A stretch of 64,000 nt of DNA from Deltaproteobacteria bacterium (lineage in GTDB: Bacteria; Bdellovibrionota; Bdellovibrionia; Bdellovibrionales; Bdellovibrionaceae), in contig JAFLCC010000002.1 in the NCBI GenBank assembly GCA_017302835.1, positions 186,001 to 250,000 on the forward strand, in the 5' to 3' direction. The notes under the pieces are model-generated. The model was not told the origin of the DNA. It saw only the letters and a program-made list of their open reading frames with translations, and searched no databases. Positions 25,816-37,466 of this stretch are shown one piece after another. Position numbers and translations under genes: made by a program. Positions within the stretch are counted from its first letter, which is position 1. Each line of letters begins with the position of its first letter.

Positions 25816-26580
25816 ATGGAAAAGTTTAAAGTTTTTGGAGTGATTCCTTCGCGACTGAAGTCAACTCGGTTTCCTAATAAACCGCTAGCTAAAATCGCTG
25901 GAAAATCGATGATAAAGAGGGTCGTTGAAAATTGTTTAAAATCTAAAATGCTGACTGAACTTATTGTGGCCACAGACAGTGTAGAAATTGCCAATGAATT
26001 ATCAAATGAAAATATTCAAGTTATAATGACAGACCCTAATTTGCCGTCGGGAACTGACAGAGTCTATTCTGCCATTAAAAATAGAAAGCCAGATATAGTG
26101 ATAAATATACAAGGTGACGAGCCTTTGATTCATCCAGAAGTTATAGATCAGATAGTCAATTGCTTCGTTTCAACATTGGAAATAGATATGGTTACCCTGG
26201 GGCAAGATTTCAAAGAACTAAATGAATTGAGTTCTTTGAATAACGTAAAAGTTATTTGCAATCAAAAATCAGAGGCTATTTATTTTAGCCGTTTCCCAAT
26301 TCCCTTTTCAAGAGGGCTAAATCAGAAATTAGATTTTCCTTTAACCGCCTGCATGAAGCATATTGGTATTTATGGTTATCAGTATGCTTTTCTTGAGCGT
26401 TTTTGCAAAGCAGATCCAGTAGAGTTAGAGCTTCAGGAAAATTTAGAACAACTAAGAGCCTTGTACTTGGGAGCTAAAATTAAAGTTTTAAAAACAAATC
26501 ATTTTTTTCATGGTGTGGATGTCCCGGAAGATATACAAAAGGTTGAAAAACAGTTAAAACAATTAGGATTGCAGAATTAG
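25816..26580 (+). CDS. kdsB: 3-deoxy-manno-octulosonate cytidylyltransferase (CMP-Kdo synthetase)
   Basis: 254 residues, family length. KdsB activates Kdo with CTP for lipid A-core assembly. The N-terminal nucleotide-binding motif is IPSRLKSTRFPNKPLAKIAGKSMI (split here: IPSRLKSTRFPNKPL then AKIAGK), with VATDS, the motif DPNLPSGTDRVYSA, and NIQGDEPLIHPEVID. Later, YFSRFPIPFSR and HIGIYGY are typical. It sits beside pyrG, which makes its CTP, and close to kdsD and kdsC, so Kdo supply is grouped here. Confidence 0.96.
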   Translation: MEKFKVFGVIPSRLKSTRFPNKPLAKIAGKSMIKRVVENCLKSKMLTELIVATDSVEIANELSNENIQVIMTDPNLPSGTDRVYSAIKNRKPDIVINIQGDEPLIHPEVIDQIVNCFVSTLEIDMVTLGQDFKELNELSSLNNVKVICNQKSEAIYFSRFPIPFSRGLNQKLDFPLTACMKHIGIYGYQYAFLERFCKADPVELELQENLEQLRALYLGAKIKVLKTNHFFHGVDVPEDIQKVEKQLKQLGLQN

Positions 26581-26648
26581 AACTATACAATAGAACTAAA
26601 TAACTAAAGTGAGCCGAACGCTCCTAACAACAAAATAATGAGAGTTAA

Positions 26649-29319
<2,671 letters not shown>

Positions 29320-29515
29320 TCTTTATTTTTATTTCTGTTTCTATCAATTTGAATTAACTTGTAACTAGTCTTTCGTCGACACTCATAGAAATAATAGAAA
29401 AATCTACTGGGCCATCTCTGCCGAATTTATTTCATTATAGACTTTAGGTCGAGAATCTAGTCCTGAAAATAAGGGAGCACTTGCCCAAGTCTATTATATT
29501 TCTGAGAATAGATTC

Positions 29516-30010
29516 ATGTTGTTATCAGTAGACAAAGTTAAACCATTAAAACTTATAGCCTTTGATGTGGATGGTATCATGACAGATAATCATGTTTGGA
29601 TGATACAGCCGGGTGAATGGCGAAGAAATTTTTCGATCCGTGATGGTTATGGAATTCAAAAACTAATTGAAAGAGGCTACCAAATTGCTTTCATTACGGG
29701 GAGTCGAAGTGAAGATGTAAAAGAAAGAGCCAAAGTTTTGAAAATTCATTTTTTCTATGAAGGCAGTTTGAATAAGCTTCCAGCCTATCAGGAAATAAAA
29801 GAAAAAACAGGCTTTAACGATGAACAAATTCTATATATGGGGGACGATATTTTTGATATCCCATTAATTGAAAAAGCAGGATTTGGTGTGACAGTTCCAG
29901 AAGCACTTCCAAGTGTAAGAGAGAAAGCCAATTATATTACGCAAAACCATGGTGGCAAGGGTGCAGTTCGTGAAATATGCGAAATTGTGCTTGAAAATGG
30001 AAGTTTGTAA
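29516..30010 (+). CDS. kdsC: 3-deoxy-manno-octulosonate-8-phosphate phosphatase
   Basis: 164 residues, HAD superfamily without a cap domain, the KdsC size. Motif I is FDVDGIMTDN (nucleophile DxD), motif II ITGSRS, motif III Lys in the NKLPAY region, and motif IV MGDDIFDIPLI. It releases Kdo from Kdo-8-phosphate. Eleven bases separate its stop from the first gene of the glt1 cluster (AAGGGG ribosome site between), so LPS precursor synthesis and the motor genes probably share a transcript. Confidence 0.93.
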   Translation: MLLSVDKVKPLKLIAFDVDGIMTDNHVWMIQPGEWRRNFSIRDGYGIQKLIERGYQIAFITGSRSEDVKERAKVLKIHFFYEGSLNKLPAYQEIKEKTGFNDEQILYMGDDIFDIPLIEKAGFGVTVPEALPSVREKANYITQNHGGKGAVREICEIVLENGSL

Positions 30011-30021
30011 AGGGGAATGTA

Positions 30022-30774
30022 ATGGTTCGAAAGGGAATTAAAATTATAATTATTTTTATTCTGATTTTGCAGCCTTGTGGAGTTAGGGCCTTAATTCAGT
30101 TACCTGTGGAAGAATTGGCAAAAGAGTCAGTGACGCCGGTTTTTGATAAAAACGATAGTGTACGCAGCCGTAATATTGTAACCGCCAATAAAATGGAAAT
30201 GTCATTTTTCTACGGCTGGGCTTTGACAGAGCCAATAGCCAATGTCAGTAAGCTGGGTTTTAGTGGATATTATCACGCGTCTGAGGAAAATGCTTATGGC
30301 TTGATGTTAAGTAAAAATTTTTCTGGAGTTTCAACGTATGCCAAACAATTAAATGATGAATACAAGCTCGATTTTACAAGAGCTCCAACGATTGATTCCA
30401 GTTTATTTTTTGATTACAATTGGAAAGCCTTTTACGGAAAATTTAGCTTATCAAAATATATCGTAACCAATTTTCATTTTTTTGGAACTTTAGCTGCGGG
30501 ACTTTTAAAATACCCACACAAAACCTTTCCAGGAGTCGCGGCAGGGCTGGGGCAAAAATTTTATTTCAATAAAAATTTTTCATTTAGATTTGATTTTAGA
30601 GTTTTTGTAAATCAGGCGCCTATTCCATTTTTGAAGTGTGAACCTGGAAAGCATGAAGGCATAAAAAACTCAACAACAGATAGTTGCAATGAACCGGCTC
30701 CGAAGTATTCTGATTTTTCGGAAAGACTGACTTTGACCTCGGTTCTTGATTTAGGAATAAGCTATATATTTTAA
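30022..30774 (+). CDS. glt1: predicted outer-membrane beta-barrel (GltA/GltB-like)
   Basis: 250 residues. Signal peptide (about 7-24, IIIIFILILQPCGVRA), then alternating aromatic strands ending in the aromatic-terminated DLGISYIF, typical of outer-membrane barrels. Strand-like segments include MEMSFFYGWAL, GFSGYYHA and KFYFNKNFSFRFDFRVFV. Size and position just before GltB/GltC-like genes fit the GltA/GltB barrels of the Myxococcus gliding machine (myxococcal-type OMP family). Barrel sequence is poorly conserved, so orthology rests on context. First gene of the cluster. Confidence 0.7.
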   Translation: MVRKGIKIIIIFILILQPCGVRALIQLPVEELAKESVTPVFDKNDSVRSRNIVTANKMEMSFFYGWALTEPIANVSKLGFSGYYHASEENAYGLMLSKNFSGVSTYAKQLNDEYKLDFTRAPTIDSSLFFDYNWKAFYGKFSLSKYIVTNFHFFGTLAAGLLKYPHKTFPGVAAGLGQKFYFNKNFSFRFDFRVFVNQAPIPFLKCEPGKHEGIKNSTTDSCNEPAPKYSDFSERLTLTSVLDLGISYIF

Positions 30775-30785
30775 ACAAAGGGTAA

Positions 30786-31574
30786 GTGATGAGTAACTGG
30801 ACAAAAATAATAAAAAATATAATGGTCATTGTTATTTATTTATTTCCTTTTGCTATCCTGTCTCAAGAAACTGAAAATGAAGAATTAAATATTATCGAAC
30901 TTGAATTAGAAGGATCTAAACCTAAACCTAAAACAAGAAAGTCTTTTATTCCCACAGATACTTCAATAAAAAGAAATGAGTTTTCTGAATTAACTAGTTT
31001 AGCTCCTTTTAGTGAGGTTTCGGTTATTCAAAAAAGATTTTTACCTAAGACAAATAGATTTCAAATATTTGGTGGGCTGTCTTTAACAACCAATGATCCC
31101 TTTTATAATACTTTTGGGGCCACGTTAAAAGGGAGCTATTTTTTAACCGAAATGTTCGGCATTGAATTGCAATATTTTTCTTTAAGTTCAACAGAAGCGC
31201 AAGCAACCAAAGAACTTTTCTCTGTTCAAAACATAGGAACCGACAGCTTGAGTTACACAAAGGAGTATTTGGGGGCGAATTTATTATGGGTGCCTATATA
31301 TGGTAAAATGACTTGGTTTAACAAAAAGATAATACCCTTTGATTTCTATTTTGGATTAGGAGGAGGGAAAACAAAAACCCATGCTAAAAATGGAATAGGA
31401 ACGGTGCAAGTTTCTACTGGTCAAATATTTGCGGTGAGTAAAAGTTTTGCGCTACGATGGGATTTTAGTTGGAATTTTTTTAGTGCAAAAGCAATAAACG
31501 AAGAGGGGATGATTAATAACTTATTCTTTTCAGCGGGTGCAAGTTTTTTCTTGCCGGAGGCCAAATATAGATGA
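30786..31574 (+). CDS. glt1: second predicted outer-membrane beta-barrel (GltA/GltB-like)
   Basis: 262 residues with a signal peptide (about 9-27), an acidic/Lys-Pro linker and a barrel domain from about residue 85: NRFQIFGGLSLTTNDPFYNT, GSYFLTEMFGIELQYFSL, LLWVPIYGKMTW, FDFYFGLGGGKTKTH. The W-V-P-I-Y-G-K motif recurs in the glt2 barrel at 44558, showing common descent. An ATGA overlap couples it to the GltC-like gene. Probably the outer-membrane anchor of the trans-envelope complex. Confidence 0.75.
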   Translation: MMSNWTKIIKNIMVIVIYLFPFAILSQETENEELNIIELELEGSKPKPKTRKSFIPTDTSIKRNEFSELTSLAPFSEVSVIQKRFLPKTNRFQIFGGLSLTTNDPFYNTFGATLKGSYFLTEMFGIELQYFSLSSTEAQATKELFSVQNIGTDSLSYTKEYLGANLLWVPIYGKMTWFNKKIIPFDFYFGLGGGKTKTHAKNGIGTVQVSTGQIFAVSKSFALRWDFSWNFFSAKAINEEGMINNLFFSAGASFFLPEAKYR

Positions 31575-33121
31575 AGACAATTCTAATTATCATTTTACTT
31601 TCAACGGTGACCCTAGCCAGGACAAGGAAACAACTTATACAAGAAAAGCCTGTCGCCACGACAATAAAAGATAGTTCGTTGAAGAATCAATTATCCAACG
31701 CTTTAAATTTGGCTCAGTCAGGTCAATATCAATCGGCCGCTCAGGCATTATTTAACTTAGTGAGAAGGCCTGAATTGGTAAATGAAAGACCACAAATAAA
31801 ATATATCTTGGGAAAAATGTTGCAAGAGATGAAGTATTCTCAAGTGGCGGCCTACCAGTATGTTGATGTCATTCGAAGTGGCAATCAAAGATATCTTAAA
31901 AAAGCAATAGAGGAGTTATCTTTAGTTGCTGATTCTTTGGGAGATGATACTTTGTTGAATTACGCCGTATCAAAAGTGGATGTGAATGATTTTCCTGAAA
32001 ACAATAAAGATATGATTTACTTTAGAATAGGTGAAATCAAGTTGAAAAATAAAGACTTTGAGGATGCCGTTAATTCCTTTGGAAAGGTTTCATTTGGTAG
32101 TAGTTATAATAACCAGGCTCTTTTTAATAAGGCAATGGCATATTTGGAGATGAATAAAACGGAGCCAGCATTAGCGACCTTCAAGCAGTTGATTGAACAT
32201 CGAAGCAATGGATCGATTACCGATACTAATAAGATAGCTGCACAAATGGGAATGGCGAGGGCCTACTATCAAAAGCAGGACTGGGATACGGCGATCGAGA
32301 TGTACGCTCAAATACCGCGAGACCATTTTATGTGGCATGATGCTTTGTTTGAGCAATCATGGGCGATGTTAAGGGGCGCCAGATTCAGATCCGCATTGTC
32401 AAATTTTCAATCCTTACATTCCGCCTATTATGATGATTTCTATATTCCTGAATCCTTATTGTTAAGAGCTATCGTATATTTATATATCTGTAAATATGAT
32501 GAAATGGAAAAAGTTTTGACTTTGTTTGAAAAGACTTATGAGCCAGTCAAAGCGAAAATATCAAATTTTCTGAACAACAATAGTGAAGCGATATCCTATT
32601 ATAATGAATTAGAGAAAAAACTTTTTGATAAAAAGTTAGATGGAAACTCTGGTTCATTGAAAATACCTTATTTGGTTTTAAAAAATATTGGTGAAGAGGG
32701 TGATGTTCGAAGAAGTTTAAATTATCTGAAAAAAATTCAAGATGAAAAAACATCAATTGAATCGAGCGGATCATATCGTGCGTCTGGCTTAGGGCAATAC
32801 TCTGTCCGAGTTCTTAATACGAGAATCAAAAATACCAAAGTATTGATTGGTGATCTAGTAAAAATTCATTTGCAAAACATGAAGGAGGACCTGTTAGATC
32901 TTTTTGAACAATCAAGTTTTATTCGGTACGAGATGATCAATGGAAAAAAGGAACTGTTACGAAAGAAAATTGGTGGAAGAGATTTGCCTTCACCTATAGA
33001 TAATCAGTTAGATAGAGAATTTTATATTGAAAATGGTTTTGAATTTTATCCTTTTAAAGGTGAATATTGGTTAGATGAAATAGGAAATTATCACTATTTA
33101 GGGAAGCAAAGTTGTGAGTAA
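31571..33121 (+). CDS. gltC: glt1: GltC-like periplasmic TPR protein
   Basis: 516 residues, signal peptide to about residue 16, then TPR-type helix pairs through most of the chain (ALNLAQSGQYQSAAQALFNL, FRIGEIKLKNKDFEDAVNSF, ARAYYQKQDWDTAIEMYAQI). The C-terminus EYWLDEIGNYHYLGKQSC is shared with the shorter glt2 paralogue, which ends EEWLDEIGSHIYIGPSEC. In Myxococcus GltC is a periplasmic TPR protein encoded with the GltA and GltB barrels; the same order here supports the name. Start overlaps the barrel gene stop. Confidence 0.8.
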   Translation: MKTILIIILLSTVTLARTRKQLIQEKPVATTIKDSSLKNQLSNALNLAQSGQYQSAAQALFNLVRRPELVNERPQIKYILGKMLQEMKYSQVAAYQYVDVIRSGNQRYLKKAIEELSLVADSLGDDTLLNYAVSKVDVNDFPENNKDMIYFRIGEIKLKNKDFEDAVNSFGKVSFGSSYNNQALFNKAMAYLEMNKTEPALATFKQLIEHRSNGSITDTNKIAAQMGMARAYYQKQDWDTAIEMYAQIPRDHFMWHDALFEQSWAMLRGARFRSALSNFQSLHSAYYDDFYIPESLLLRAIVYLYICKYDEMEKVLTLFEKTYEPVKAKISNFLNNNSEAISYYNELEKKLFDKKLDGNSGSLKIPYLVLKNIGEEGDVRRSLNYLKKIQDEKTSIESSGSYRASGLGQYSVRVLNTRIKNTKVLIGDLVKIHLQNMKEDLLDLFEQSSFIRYEMINGKKELLRKKIGGRDLPSPIDNQLDREFYIENGFEFYPFKGEYWLDEIGNYHYLGKQSCE

Positions 33122-33124
33122 TTT

Positions 33125-36100
33125 ATGGATGTAAAGCATGTAAATCAGGGGAATCAATTCCTCATAGTTTTAGTTATAGTAAGTAATTTGTTTTTGAATC
33201 CATCTTATGGAAAAACTAAAAAAACAGTGGGAGAGTTGCTGTCTCAAGTAAGCTTAAAAAGTAGGGGTGGGAAATTAAATTCCAGTGAAAAAGGAAAGGC
33301 GCTCATACCTAAGTATGACCCGATTCAATTCGAAAAAGTGAGAAATGAGCACAATTTGGATAGCGTCAAACCCATTAAAGCTTACGAGATCATAAAATCA
33401 GATAGTATTTCTAAGATGGTGGAATATGAAAAAATTTTAGATGAACAAATTCAAGAGCTATTTAAGTTAACAAAAAAATTTAAAGATTCAAATAATCGTG
33501 GAGAGCTGTGGCTAAGATTAGCTGAACTTTATGTTGAAAAGGGATCCTTAATAGATTATCGGATGCAAAAAGAATTTGATAAAAAATTGGTTTTGTATCA
33601 GCAAAAAAAAATCAGTCAAAAACCGAAACTAGACACAGAAGAGGCAAAGAATTATTTCAAAAAATCAGTTCAGCTTTACGAGTGGTTTCAGAAAGATTTC
33701 CCTAAGGATCCAAAAGTTCCCCAAGCGCTCTATTTTTTAGGATTTAATTATTTTGAATTAGGTGAGCCAGCAAAGGCAGAGAAATATTATTCTGAATTGA
33801 CAGCAAAATACCCGCAAAGCCCTTTTGTCGACGAGTCCAATTTTGCTCTTGGCGAGCATTATTTCGAACTTGAAAAATGGAAAGTGGCCTATCAAAAGTA
33901 TTCTTCAGTAATAAAGAATCAACGTCATAGTTTGAATGTCATGGCTACTTATAAAGGGGCATGGTGTCTGTATAGGTTGGGAAGATTCAACGAGGCACTT
34001 AAATACATGGAGCATATTATTCAGAAGAATAGAAATCTTGAAGATCGTGACAACGCCAAAAAGATTAAAGCTAAATTAGAGGGTGAAGCTCTTAAGGATA
34101 TCATTGTTTTTTACGCAGCGGCAGGAGATCTTGAGAATTCAATTCAGTATTTCAATGATTTGACGGGAGCGCAGGCTAATTTTTATTTAGAGAAATTGGC
34201 CTATTACTCAGCAGACAAAGGGCAAAAACAATCTGCTCATAAGATTTTTCAATATTTGATTTCACAAAATCCAACTAGTCCTAAAGCTTTTGAGTTTCAA
34301 TATCAAATAGTTCAGATCTATTTTTACTCAAAAAATTCGCCAGCCTTTAAATCAGAATTATATAAATGGATTAAGGAATATGGTTCGACGTCGCCTTGGT
34401 ACCAGGCTAATCAGTCAAATGCTGAATTAATAGAAAACTCAATGAAGTTAAGAGAAAAAACTTTAAGAATTTGGACATTGCAACAACATCAAACGGCTCA
34501 AAATTCACGATCGAAGAACTCACAAAGCATGGCTATTGAGGGGTATAATTTGTATCTGTCTGAATTTGCAACGACTCAGCAAAGTTCGGATATGCATTTT
34601 TATTATGGAGAATTACTTTATGATATGAAAAAGTACGATGAGGCGGGTGTGCAATATAAATGGATTATTGACAACTCTCCGCAGAGTAAATTTTACGAAA
34701 ATTCAGCTTCGAGTTTGTTGATTGCAGTTGAAAAAAGTTTACCTGGTGAAAAAGATTTGGCCAAAAGAGATTCTAAAAGCTTAGAACCCATTCCGTTGAG
34801 TCCTACAGTGGATAGATTTATTAAAGCGTCTAACTGGTATCTGGAAAAACTTCCAAATTCAGATAAGGTTCCTGAGATAAAATTTAGACAGGGTCGTTTG
34901 ATGTATCAACACAATTATTTTGCAGATGCGAATAAGGTTTTTAAGGAAATTGTTTCAAAATATCCTAAAACTAAATATGCCGAATATTCAGCAAATTTAA
35001 TGTTGGATATCTATAATCTAAAGAAAGACTATGTGGGTCTAGAGTTCGCAGCAAGCGAGCTTTTAAAGAATGAAAGTCTGGCCGCAACCAAGGCGGGTAG
35101 TGAAATTAAGGAAGTATTAGAAAAGGCAAGTTTTAAAAAAGGTCAGGACTTTGAAGCAGAGGGTAAATATTTGGAAAGTGCGGAAGCTTTTTTTAATTTT
35201 GCAAAACAGAATCCAAAATCTACTTTTGCTATCATTGCTTTGTTTAATGCAGGAGTTAATTATGAAAAATCTGCTCAAAATGAGAAAGCAAAAAACTCTT
35301 ATTTGTTAGTTCTTAATTCGAATCAAGACAAAAAAGATCTCAAATATAAAGCGAAGATATTTCTTGCTAAACTTTTTCAGGAAGCTGTTTTGTTTGATGA
35401 GTCCATCAAGTTATATAAACAACTGATTAAGGAAGATCAAAAGTCTAAACAAAATCAGAACTTTTTATACAATATTGCTGTTATGAAAGAGGCTCAAGGC
35501 CACTATGTTCAGGCGATAGCAGATTATGAGGAGTATGTTAAGGGTCTTAAAAAGTGGAAAGAAAAATTAGATTTGATGTATGTACTTGCCGATTTATATA
35601 GAAAATCTGATCAGCTTACTAAGGCGCAAGAAAAATATAAAGAGTATATAGATAACAATCCAGGAGATGGAGAAAAGTTACTTGAGTCTTACTATTGGAT
35701 GGGAAAGATTTATGAACTCAAAGGATCAAGTCAGTCGTATCAGTGGGAAGATAGATTGTTAGGTGTTCAAAAACGATTATCTGTTGCCAAAAAAAATATT
35801 GGAAGCAAATGGGTTGCAATGGTTAAGTTAAAAAAAGCCAAAGAAACGTTTTCAGAATTGATCGAAGTAAAAATTCCTAACCAACCAGAAAAGCAAAAAA
35901 AAGCAGTTGAAGAAAAAATCAGTGTGCTAAATAAATTAAATAAAGAATTAAACGATGTTGTGGCTTTAAATAGCCCAAATGAGATCATTAGCGCTTTAAG
36001 CTTATTAGGTGAAGCTAATGAGCACATGGCAAGTGCCATTTTAAAGTCACCTGTTCCTAAAGGATTAGGTGCTGACTTAGAAAAGCAGTACAGAGATTCA

Positions 36101-36301
36101 TTGCCAAAACTAGCTGAACCATTTTTAAATCGTTCAAGAGAAAGTTATAAATTAGCAGTAGAAAGAGGATTTGAGTTTGAAAGTTATAATTATGATTTTG
36201 AAAAATCATATCAATTTATGAATAAACAAGATCCAAAAAGATATTATAATTCTGGAGAAATGAAATTTGATACTCGTTTTATCAACTGGATGTCCTTATG
36301 A
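33125..36301 (+). CDS. gltD: glt1: large periplasmic TPR protein, GltD (AgnA)-like
   Basis: 1058 residues. An N-terminal signal peptide (about 12-29) and then TPR or TPR-like repeats across nearly the full length (for example LYFLGFNYFELGEPAKAEKY, FALGEHYFELEKWKVAYQKY, FNAGVNYEKSAQNEKAKNSY). The C-terminal 250 residues are helical with the motif ASAILKSPVPKGLGA, whose equivalent AQSIKNSPPPQGLDE occurs in the 1008-aa glt2 paralogue. Length and place before GltE-, GltF- and GltG-like genes fit GltD. It likely forms the periplasmic scaffold between motor and outer membrane. Stop overlaps the next start (ATGA). Confidence 0.78.
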   Translation: MDVKHVNQGNQFLIVLVIVSNLFLNPSYGKTKKTVGELLSQVSLKSRGGKLNSSEKGKALIPKYDPIQFEKVRNEHNLDSVKPIKAYEIIKSDSISKMVEYEKILDEQIQELFKLTKKFKDSNNRGELWLRLAELYVEKGSLIDYRMQKEFDKKLVLYQQKKISQKPKLDTEEAKNYFKKSVQLYEWFQKDFPKDPKVPQALYFLGFNYFELGEPAKAEKYYSELTAKYPQSPFVDESNFALGEHYFELEKWKVAYQKYSSVIKNQRHSLNVMATYKGAWCLYRLGRFNEALKYMEHIIQKNRNLEDRDNAKKIKAKLEGEALKDIIVFYAAAGDLENSIQYFNDLTGAQANFYLEKLAYYSADKGQKQSAHKIFQYLISQNPTSPKAFEFQYQIVQIYFYSKNSPAFKSELYKWIKEYGSTSPWYQANQSNAELIENSMKLREKTLRIWTLQQHQTAQNSRSKNSQSMAIEGYNLYLSEFATTQQSSDMHFYYGELLYDMKKYDEAGVQYKWIIDNSPQSKFYENSASSLLIAVEKSLPGEKDLAKRDSKSLEPIPLSPTVDRFIKASNWYLEKLPNSDKVPEIKFRQGRLMYQHNYFADANKVFKEIVSKYPKTKYAEYSANLMLDIYNLKKDYVGLEFAASELLKNESLAATKAGSEIKEVLEKASFKKGQDFEAEGKYLESAEAFFNFAKQNPKSTFAIIALFNAGVNYEKSAQNEKAKNSYLLVLNSNQDKKDLKYKAKIFLAKLFQEAVLFDESIKLYKQLIKEDQKSKQNQNFLYNIAVMKEAQGHYVQAIADYEEYVKGLKKWKEKLDLMYVLADLYRKSDQLTKAQEKYKEYIDNNPGDGEKLLESYYWMGKIYELKGSSQSYQWEDRLLGVQKRLSVAKKNIGSKWVAMVKLKKAKETFSELIEVKIPNQPEKQKKAVEEKISVLNKLNKELNDVVALNSPNEIISALSLLGEANEHMASAILKSPVPKGLGADLEKQYRDSLPKLAEPFLNRSRESYKLAVERGFEFESYNYDFEKSYQFMNKQDPKRYYNSGEMKFDTRFINWMSL

Positions 36302-37179
36302 TAAAAATTCTATGGTGCATGAGTTATTTGATCCTTTCAGCTTGTTCCAGCTCATATAAAAATAATGCGGTAAGTGCAAGCTCCAAGAATGAAAACGAAA
36401 GATTAGACTTCGGTGAAAATAATTCAATGAATGTAAGAAAAGAGAAATCGGCTCAGTCTTCTGATCGAAATCAATCGGCGCCACAGCCAATGATGGGGAC
36501 AAGTGAAAGCGCGGCAAGCTCATCTTCACAATTAGCTGTGTACATAAAAAATCAAGATGATGAAGGGGTTTTAAAAGAAAGCTCACGGTTGTTGATTCAA
36601 AATTCAAATGATTTCAAAGCGCTCAATGCTATGGCAATGGTTTATTACAAAAAAGGGCAATTTAACCTTGCTAAGAATTTACTTTTTAGGGCCCAGAAAA
36701 ATAATCCTACTTTTGAAGTCTATTCAAACTTGGGAATTGTGTTATTGGGTAATGAGGAAAGAAATGAAGCGTTAAGGCAATTTAAAAAGGCTCTAGAGTT
36801 AAATCCAAATGATTCCGTGAGTGCGAGCAATGCGGGCTCAATCTACATAAAAGCCTATGACTATGAAAAAGCTAACTTGGTTTTAGAAAATTCTTATAAA
36901 CGGGGAATTAAGGATTTTCGGGTTCTAAATAATTATGCCATTTCACTGGTTGGGTTGGGTAAATATGAAAATGCAGAATCTGTATACAGAGAGGCCCTGA
37001 AGGAGAATAGTAGTAACAAGGAAGTGTTATTTAATTTTTCGATTTTACTGATTGAACATTTGAAAAAGAATCAAGAGGGCTTGGAAGTTTTGCAGAAATT
37101 GAAGTTTATTGGAATCCCTGAACAGTCAAGGAATAAGATACAAGAGCTTGAGTTGATAGCACGAAAGGGGCAAAAGTGA
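36298..37179 (+). CDS. gltE: glt1: TPR lipoprotein, GltE (AglT)-like
   Basis: 293 residues with lipobox LILSAC (Cys16, Ser +2), a Ser/Asn-rich linker to about residue 75, then four or more TPRs (AMAMVYYKKGQFNLAKNLLF, SNLGIVLLGNEERNEALRQF, NNYAISLVGLGKYENAESVY). Ser at +2 predicts the outer membrane. Adventurous-gliding TPR lipoproteins such as AglT have this layout, and it lies between GltD- and GltF-like genes. No counterpart exists in glt2. Overlaps both neighbours by four bases. Confidence 0.75.
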   Translation: MIKILWCMSYLILSACSSSYKNNAVSASSKNENERLDFGENNSMNVRKEKSAQSSDRNQSAPQPMMGTSESAASSSSQLAVYIKNQDDEGVLKESSRLLIQNSNDFKALNAMAMVYYKKGQFNLAKNLLFRAQKNNPTFEVYSNLGIVLLGNEERNEALRQFKKALELNPNDSVSASNAGSIYIKAYDYEKANLVLENSYKRGIKDFRVLNNYAISLVGLGKYENAESVYREALKENSSNKEVLFNFSILLIEHLKKNQEGLEVLQKLKFIGIPEQSRNKIQELELIARKGQK

Positions 37180-37466
37180 GTAGAACACAAAAGTTATTAT
37201 TAATTTTTCTTTTAGGACTTTCGTATAGTTTTGCCCAGTCAACAAACGTGACTAATAAATCTAATTATGTGAAAATCAAAGACAAGAAGGCCACGTTAAA
37301 TTTTGAGAATGAATTAGTGGAAGGTTCCACACAAAAACCAGAACTTTTTTATTTATTTCAAAAGAAAAATTTTAACTATAAGAGGCTAATCAAATTGAGA
37401 GAAAACTTTTTACCTGAGATGCGAAAAACCTCAGAGGATGTTCAGCGAGTTCGGGGTGTTAATTGA
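37176..37466 (+). CDS. glt1: GltF-like small periplasmic protein
   Basis: 96 residues, signal peptide to about residue 20 (SYSFAQ). The core ATLNFENELVEGSTQKPELF matches ILDFEGEVIEGERRRPDLF in the 128-aa protein of glt2, a small motif that seems to mark this family. In both clusters the gene lies immediately before the FHA/GltG-like gene. GTG start overlaps the previous stop; its own stop overlaps the next TTG start. Function unknown beyond its place in the complex. Confidence 0.68.
   Translation: MSRTQKLLLIFLLGLSYSFAQSTNVTNKSNYVKIKDKKATLNFENELVEGSTQKPELFYLFQKKNFNYKRLIKLRENFLPEMRKTSEDVQRVRGVN

Noticed and set aside
36296-36607. Antisense frame over the start of the GltE-like lipoprotein
   Set aside because: No ribosome site and it overlaps a clear lipobox and TPR protein coupled to its neighbours on both sides.
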